This document shows positions 5,616-8,459 of a DNA stretch of 8,459 nt, in pieces. The stretch is from DASPUI01 sp035622995 (GTDB taxonomy: Bacteria > Verrucomicrobiota > Verrucomicrobiia > Chthoniobacterales > UBA10450): the NCBI GenBank assembly GCA_035622995.1, contig DASPUI010000010.1, forward strand, positions 1 through 8,459. Direction: 5' to 3'. The notes beneath the pieces were generated by a model that was not told where the DNA came from, did not search any database, and saw only the letters and a program-made list of their open reading frames with translations. The position numbers and the translations under genes are program-made. How positions within the stretch are numbered: the first letter of the stretch is position 1; every line of letters begins with the position of its first letter.

Positions 5616-7001
5616 TTGATTCCGAATTTACGTCGCTGGGCCAGTCTCACGTTAAGCCGAAGTTTGCCAAAAGATCACGCTGAGCGGCGGTCGCGCGGCA
5701 TTTTCCAAGGCACCGCTTCGGGTTTGGTCGGGCGCATTCTCGATCTTTTAGTGACGATCGCCTCGATTCCGCTGGCGATCAGGTATTTGGGCGGCGAGCG
5801 CTATGGCGCATGGGTGACGATCGCGAGCGTTCTGGGTTTCCTGAGCTTCAGTGATTTTGGCCTGGGAGCCAGTCTCACCAATGCCTTGGGCAAGACGGAA
5901 GCCGAAGACGCCCGCGATCTGGGCCGACGCTATGTTTCGTCGGCCATTCTGGTGTTGTCGCTGATCGGAGTGCTCGTTCTTGTCTTCGGCATCCTGCTTT
6001 CACCGCTTGTTGCATCGTTCCTGTTTCCGAGTTTGCAGTCCCAGGCCGTCCACGTTGAGGCTGTAGTAGCCGTCGCGATTGCGCTCTCGATCTTCGGACT
6101 GAACTTTCCGTTGCTGGTTACGCCGCGCATCCTGGCCGCTTATCAGGAAATGGCATTCGCCAATCTTTGGAACATGGCGCGAAGTCTGGCCAATCTCGTT
6201 GCTCTCCTCGCAGTAATTTGGTTTCGGGGAGGACTGGGCTGGCTCGTATTCGGCTGTCTGGGCTTGGGCTGGATAATAAACCTCATTAGCACGATCTGGC
6301 TGCTTGTGTTTCACAAACCGTGGTTGCGACCGAAACTGGACGCGGTCGATTCAGCCTTTGTAAAAAATCTTTTCTCCGATGGCTGGAAGTTTTTCTTTAT
6401 CAACGCGGGATGGGTGATCAACTCCCAAACGGACAACATGGTGATTGCGCACTACCTCGGCCCGGCACAAGTCACCCCGTACGCGATTACATTTGGTTTG
6501 TTTACGGTTGCAACCGTGCTTCAGACCCTTGTTTACCCTTCGCTTTGGCCGGCTTACACGGAAGCTTTTGCGAAACGCGACTACGATTGGATTCGACGGA
6601 CTATTCGTTCGAATTTTAAGTTCAGCTTCATCACCAGTCTCGTCGTAGTGAGTGTGCTTACCATCTTTGGCTCTCCGATCATTCGATTTTGGGCCGGTGA
6701 GGTTGCGGTGCCGCCATTTGCGCTCGTTGTCTGGATGGCCGTTTGGCGACTAATGCTTTCTACCCTTTTGGTTGGCAGCTGCCTCCTCAACGCCACTGGT
6801 CACCTTAAAGGCATGACTATTTACGGGTCGGTCACGGCGATCCTGAATTTGATATTGTCAATCTTGCTGGTCAGAGTTTACGGAATCGTTGGCGTTATTG
6901 CGGGAACCGTCTTTGCGTTCGCGATTGCAAATTATATTCCGACATTCATCGAAGTGCGGAACGTGTTGCGTAAATTTTCTCCAGCGCTTGAAATGGCGTG
7001 A
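5616..7001 (+). CDS. Wzx-like oligosaccharide/lipid flippase (MOP superfamily)
   Basis: This 461-residue inner-membrane protein probably flips a lipid-linked glycan to the periplasmic side. About twelve hydrophobic segments are visible (for example 41-58, 108-136, 147-168, 193-232, 284-306, 336-354, 366-390, 399-420 and 421-441). SDFGLGASLTNALGK (79-93) and TDNMVIAHYLGPAQVTPYAI (272-291) match the conserved loop and helix patterns of polysaccharide-biosynthesis flippases, and the length is normal for them. The start is uncertain: an in-frame TAA lies at 5604-5606, TTG 5616 is the first candidate, and TTG 5661 (residue 16) is another; neither has a clear Shine-Dalgarno, and no early ATG exists. 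The flanking glycosyltransferases on both sides fit a Wzx role. MurJ or teichuronic-type exporters are less likely alternatives. Confidence 0.92.
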   Translation: MIPNLRRWASLTLSRSLPKDHAERRSRGIFQGTASGLVGRILDLLVTIASIPLAIRYLGGERYGAWVTIASVLGFLSFSDFGLGASLTNALGKTEAEDARDLGRRYVSSAILVLSLIGVLVLVFGILLSPLVASFLFPSLQSQAVHVEAVVAVAIALSIFGLNFPLLVTPRILAAYQEMAFANLWNMARSLANLVALLAVIWFRGGLGWLVFGCLGLGWIINLISTIWLLVFHKPWLRPKLDAVDSAFVKNLFSDGWKFFFINAGWVINSQTDNMVIAHYLGPAQVTPYAITFGLFTVATVLQTLVYPSLWPAYTEAFAKRDYDWIRRTIRSNFKFSFITSLVVVSVLTIFGSPIIRFWAGEVAVPPFALVVWMAVWRLMLSTLLVGSCLLNATGHLKGMTIYGSVTAILNLILSILLVRVYGIVGVIAGTVFAFAIANYIPTFIEVRNVLRKFSPALEMA

Positions 7002-7024
7002 GATGGCCGCTCGCTGTGATCAAC

Positions 7025-7048
7025 CGTCCAAAGAAAGGCCTTTGGACG
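7025..7048. repeat. Perfect 9-base inverted repeat between flippase and GT4 gene
   Basis: Arms CGTCCAAAG (7025-7033) and CTTTGGACG (7040-7048) are exact reverse complements around a 6-base centre, AAAGGC. The element lies in the 68-base gap between the two plus-strand genes, 21 bases before the GT4 start. In RNA it would form a stable hairpin just upstream of the AGGG (7051-7054). No T-run follows it on the plus strand, so it is not a classical terminator. It could be a regulator site, an RNA processing or stability element, or a brake on GT4 translation. Confidence 0.6.
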
Positions 7049-7069
7049 ACAGGGTCTTTCAACGAATGA

Positions 7070-8278
7070 ATGAATGTCTTCATTGATGTGACGAGCTCGT
7101 GCCGGTCGGCGCGTAATAGTGGGATGCAGCGAATGACGCGCCGCATCTTCATGGAACTGGAAGCGAGAATGCCGGTTACGGCCGTCTGCTGGAACAAGCC
7201 GGGCAGTTTCTATCAATGCCTTGGTCCGCGCGAGATGGAATATCTAAAAACCCCTTTTCGCCGCTACGATCGGCCAGTGAGCCATCCTCACTCGAGGGAA
7301 GATTGGTGGCCTGAATTCCAGCGACTCCTCAGAAATGCGAAAATCGACCTGCCAAAACTCCTCCAGAATGACGACGTATTTTTGGTGCCGGATATGTTCA
7401 CCGACCGCCGAGTGCGAAAGTTGCAGGAACTCGTCCGTCAAATCCCGGCTGCCTCCATTGCGATTTTTCACGATGCCGCCGAAGTGCAACTGTCCCTTCG
7501 ATCGGGACGTCGGATGAAAAAGTTTCAGAATTATATTCGATCGCTGGCGTCGTTCGATCTGGTGATCTGCGTTTCAGACGAATCGCGCGCGGATCTTGTC
7601 CAGTTATGGGAGCAATATGGCGTGACGCCCCGGGCAGAGACGGTTGTCTTGGGTTGGCCGGTAGAATTCCAAGAGAACGAGCGTTCCGACGAGCGAAGAG
7701 CGCGACCAGTTTTGCTCTACGTCTCTTCTTTTAATGCGCGCAAAAATCACCAACGGCTCTTCGATGCGGCGAATCGGTTATGGCAGAGCGGGCTTGAGTT
7801 CGAGCTTCAACTCGTTGGTTCGAGCACGAATTGGGGCAAAAGGGTGGCCGTTGAAGTCGGTCGGCTGCAAAGGTTCGGGCGGCCGATTCACTGGCTTCGG
7901 CATGTCGATGATAACGCGCTTCATCAGGCTTATCGAGAATGCTTGTTTACCGTTTACCCTTCTCTCAAGGAGGGGTTCGGCCTTCCGGTAGCCGAGAGTC
8001 TTTGGCATGGCAAACCTTGCGTCTGCGGCGGAAACGGTGCGCTCGGGGCAGTCGCGCGCGGGGGCGGATGTCTGATCGTCGATCAAACAAGCGTGGACGA
8101 ACTGGCCGCTGGAATTAGAAGGCTACTCCTGGACCAACCGTTGTACGGGCGCCTATGCGAAGAAGCTCGCGCGCGAAAGTTTCGAACGTGGGCCAATTAC
8201 ATCGACGACTTGTTAGGCTATTTGCGTCCGAGAGCCGCGCCGGAATCCGTGAAGGCGGGTCGAGCGCAGCGTTTATAA
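7070..8278 (+). CDS. Glycosyltransferase family 4 (GT-B fold)
   Basis: This 402-residue protein is a retaining glycosyltransferase of the GT4 type, expected to add a sugar from a nucleotide donor to a lipid-linked acceptor at the cytoplasmic face. The C-terminal donor domain has YVSSFNARKNHQRL (217-230; R224 and K225 for the donor phosphates), then YPSLKEGFGLPVAES (296-310), which contains the E-x7-E pair E301 and E309, followed by WHGKPCVC (312-319). The N-terminal domain begins MNVFIDVTSS with RNSGMQRMTRRI (15-26), a familiar opening for GT4 enzymes, so ATG 7070 is the right start. It is the middle of three overlapping ATGs (7066, 7070, 7074), and the other two frames stop within seven codons. 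AGGG at 7051-7054 is 15 bases upstream, rather far for a ribosome binding site. It ends 4 bases before the convergent ABC ATPase gene. Confidence 0.93.
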   Translation: MNVFIDVTSSCRSARNSGMQRMTRRIFMELEARMPVTAVCWNKPGSFYQCLGPREMEYLKTPFRRYDRPVSHPHSREDWWPEFQRLLRNAKIDLPKLLQNDDVFLVPDMFTDRRVRKLQELVRQIPAASIAIFHDAAEVQLSLRSGRRMKKFQNYIRSLASFDLVICVSDESRADLVQLWEQYGVTPRAETVVLGWPVEFQENERSDERRARPVLLYVSSFNARKNHQRLFDAANRLWQSGLEFELQLVGSSTNWGKRVAVEVGRLQRFGRPIHWLRHVDDNALHQAYRECLFTVYPSLKEGFGLPVAESLWHGKPCVCGGNGALGAVARGGGCLIVDQTSVDELAAGIRRLLLDQPLYGRLCEEARARKFRTWANYIDDLLGYLRPRAAPESVKAGRAQRL

Positions 8279-8282
8279 TGTT

Positions 8283-8459
8283 TTAAGACACGGAAATCCG
8301 TTCGCCATGAGGATGGCTAATGATAATGCGGCCATCCTTCATCTCATGGACCCAATCGCACGCGTCCGCGATGAACCGGTTGTGCGTAACCAGAAGCAAC
8401 GCCTTGTCACCCCGGCGCACAAGGTTGTGCAGCAGTTCGAAAGCGCGCTGCGAATTGTC
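8283..8459 (-). CDS. ABC transporter ATP-binding protein, LolD/MacB-like, C-terminal fragment (5' end outside the window)
   Basis: The minus strand from the right edge encodes 58 residues ending at TAA (8283-8285). DNSQRAFELLHNLV follows the position of the D-loop seen in LolD-type ATPases, LLLVTHNRF contains the H-loop histidine (residue 26 of the fragment), and CDWVHEMKDGRIIISH is the usual terminal strand pair (CDR-ILRLRDGRI in relatives). The Walker A, Q-loop, signature and Walker B parts lie outside. It could energise lipoprotein or lipid export or an FtsX/MacB-type permease. Whether it belongs to this locus cannot be judged, since it points toward the cluster from the other side. I place it as LolD-like from memory of the family, with other ABC exporters possible. 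Confidence 0.78.
   Translation of the reverse strand, partial: DNSQRAFELLHNLVRRGDKALLLVTHNRFIADACDWVHEMKDGRIIISHPHGERISVS

Noticed and set aside
7025..7060. Hairpin as a rho-independent terminator of the flippase transcript
   Set aside because: The stem is followed by ACAGGGTC, not a T-run, and the next gene is in the same direction only 21 bases on.
1..8459. CRISPR array, tRNA/rRNA genes, insertion sequences, attachment sites
   Set aside because: No regularly spaced direct repeats, no cloverleaf or ribosomal sequence recognised, and no transposase or integrase motifs in any plausible reading frame.

Overview
This window looks like part of a bacterial chromosomal locus for making, decorating and exporting a surface glycolipid or polysaccharide. 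Base composition is mid-range (roughly half G+C by eye), genes are tightly packed and often overlap, and nothing points to phage, plasmid or transposon content. The phylum cannot be settled from the sequence. The style (moderate GC, weak Shine-Dalgarno sites, many envelope glycosylation genes, CDP-inositol-type enzymes) would fit a soil or freshwater Verrucomicrobiota or Acidobacteriota member, but that is an impression rather than evidence.

Layout from left to right. (1) A cut-off minus-strand gene at 1-341 encodes a degenerate nucleotidyltransferase-like domain. (2) Divergent from it, a plus-strand radical SAM enzyme lies at 451-1416. (3) Converging on the radical SAM gene with interlocked stop codons is a minus-strand operon that starts at 4518: a GT-C type membrane glycosyltransferase (2983-4518), a short-chain dehydrogenase (2183-2986) and a nucleotidyltransferase resembling inositol-1-phosphate cytidylyltransferase (1413-2186). 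Both internal junctions are ATGA overlaps. (4) Divergent from the operon is a plus-strand run: a GT-A fold glycosyltransferase (4601-5521), a Wzx-like flippase (5616-7001) and a GT4 glycosyltransferase (7070-8278). (5) The C-terminus of a minus-strand LolD-like ABC ATPase (8283-8459) enters from the right edge.

A reasonable reading of how they work together: the cytidylyltransferase makes a CDP-activated polyol phosphate, probably CDP-inositol. That would feed a CDP-alcohol phosphotransferase, which may be the unseen C-terminal part of the gene cut at the left edge. The glycosyltransferases build sugars on a lipid carrier or head group, the flippase moves the product across the membrane, and the GT-C enzyme adds further sugars on the periplasmic side. 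The roles of the radical SAM enzyme and the dehydrogenase are not determined.

No stretch longer than about 110 bases lacks a gene. The four gaps (342-450, 4519-4600, 5522-5615, 7002-7069) hold two clear inverted repeats and only weak promoter-like signals. I saw no tRNA, rRNA, CRISPR array, insertion sequence or convincing intrinsic terminator.
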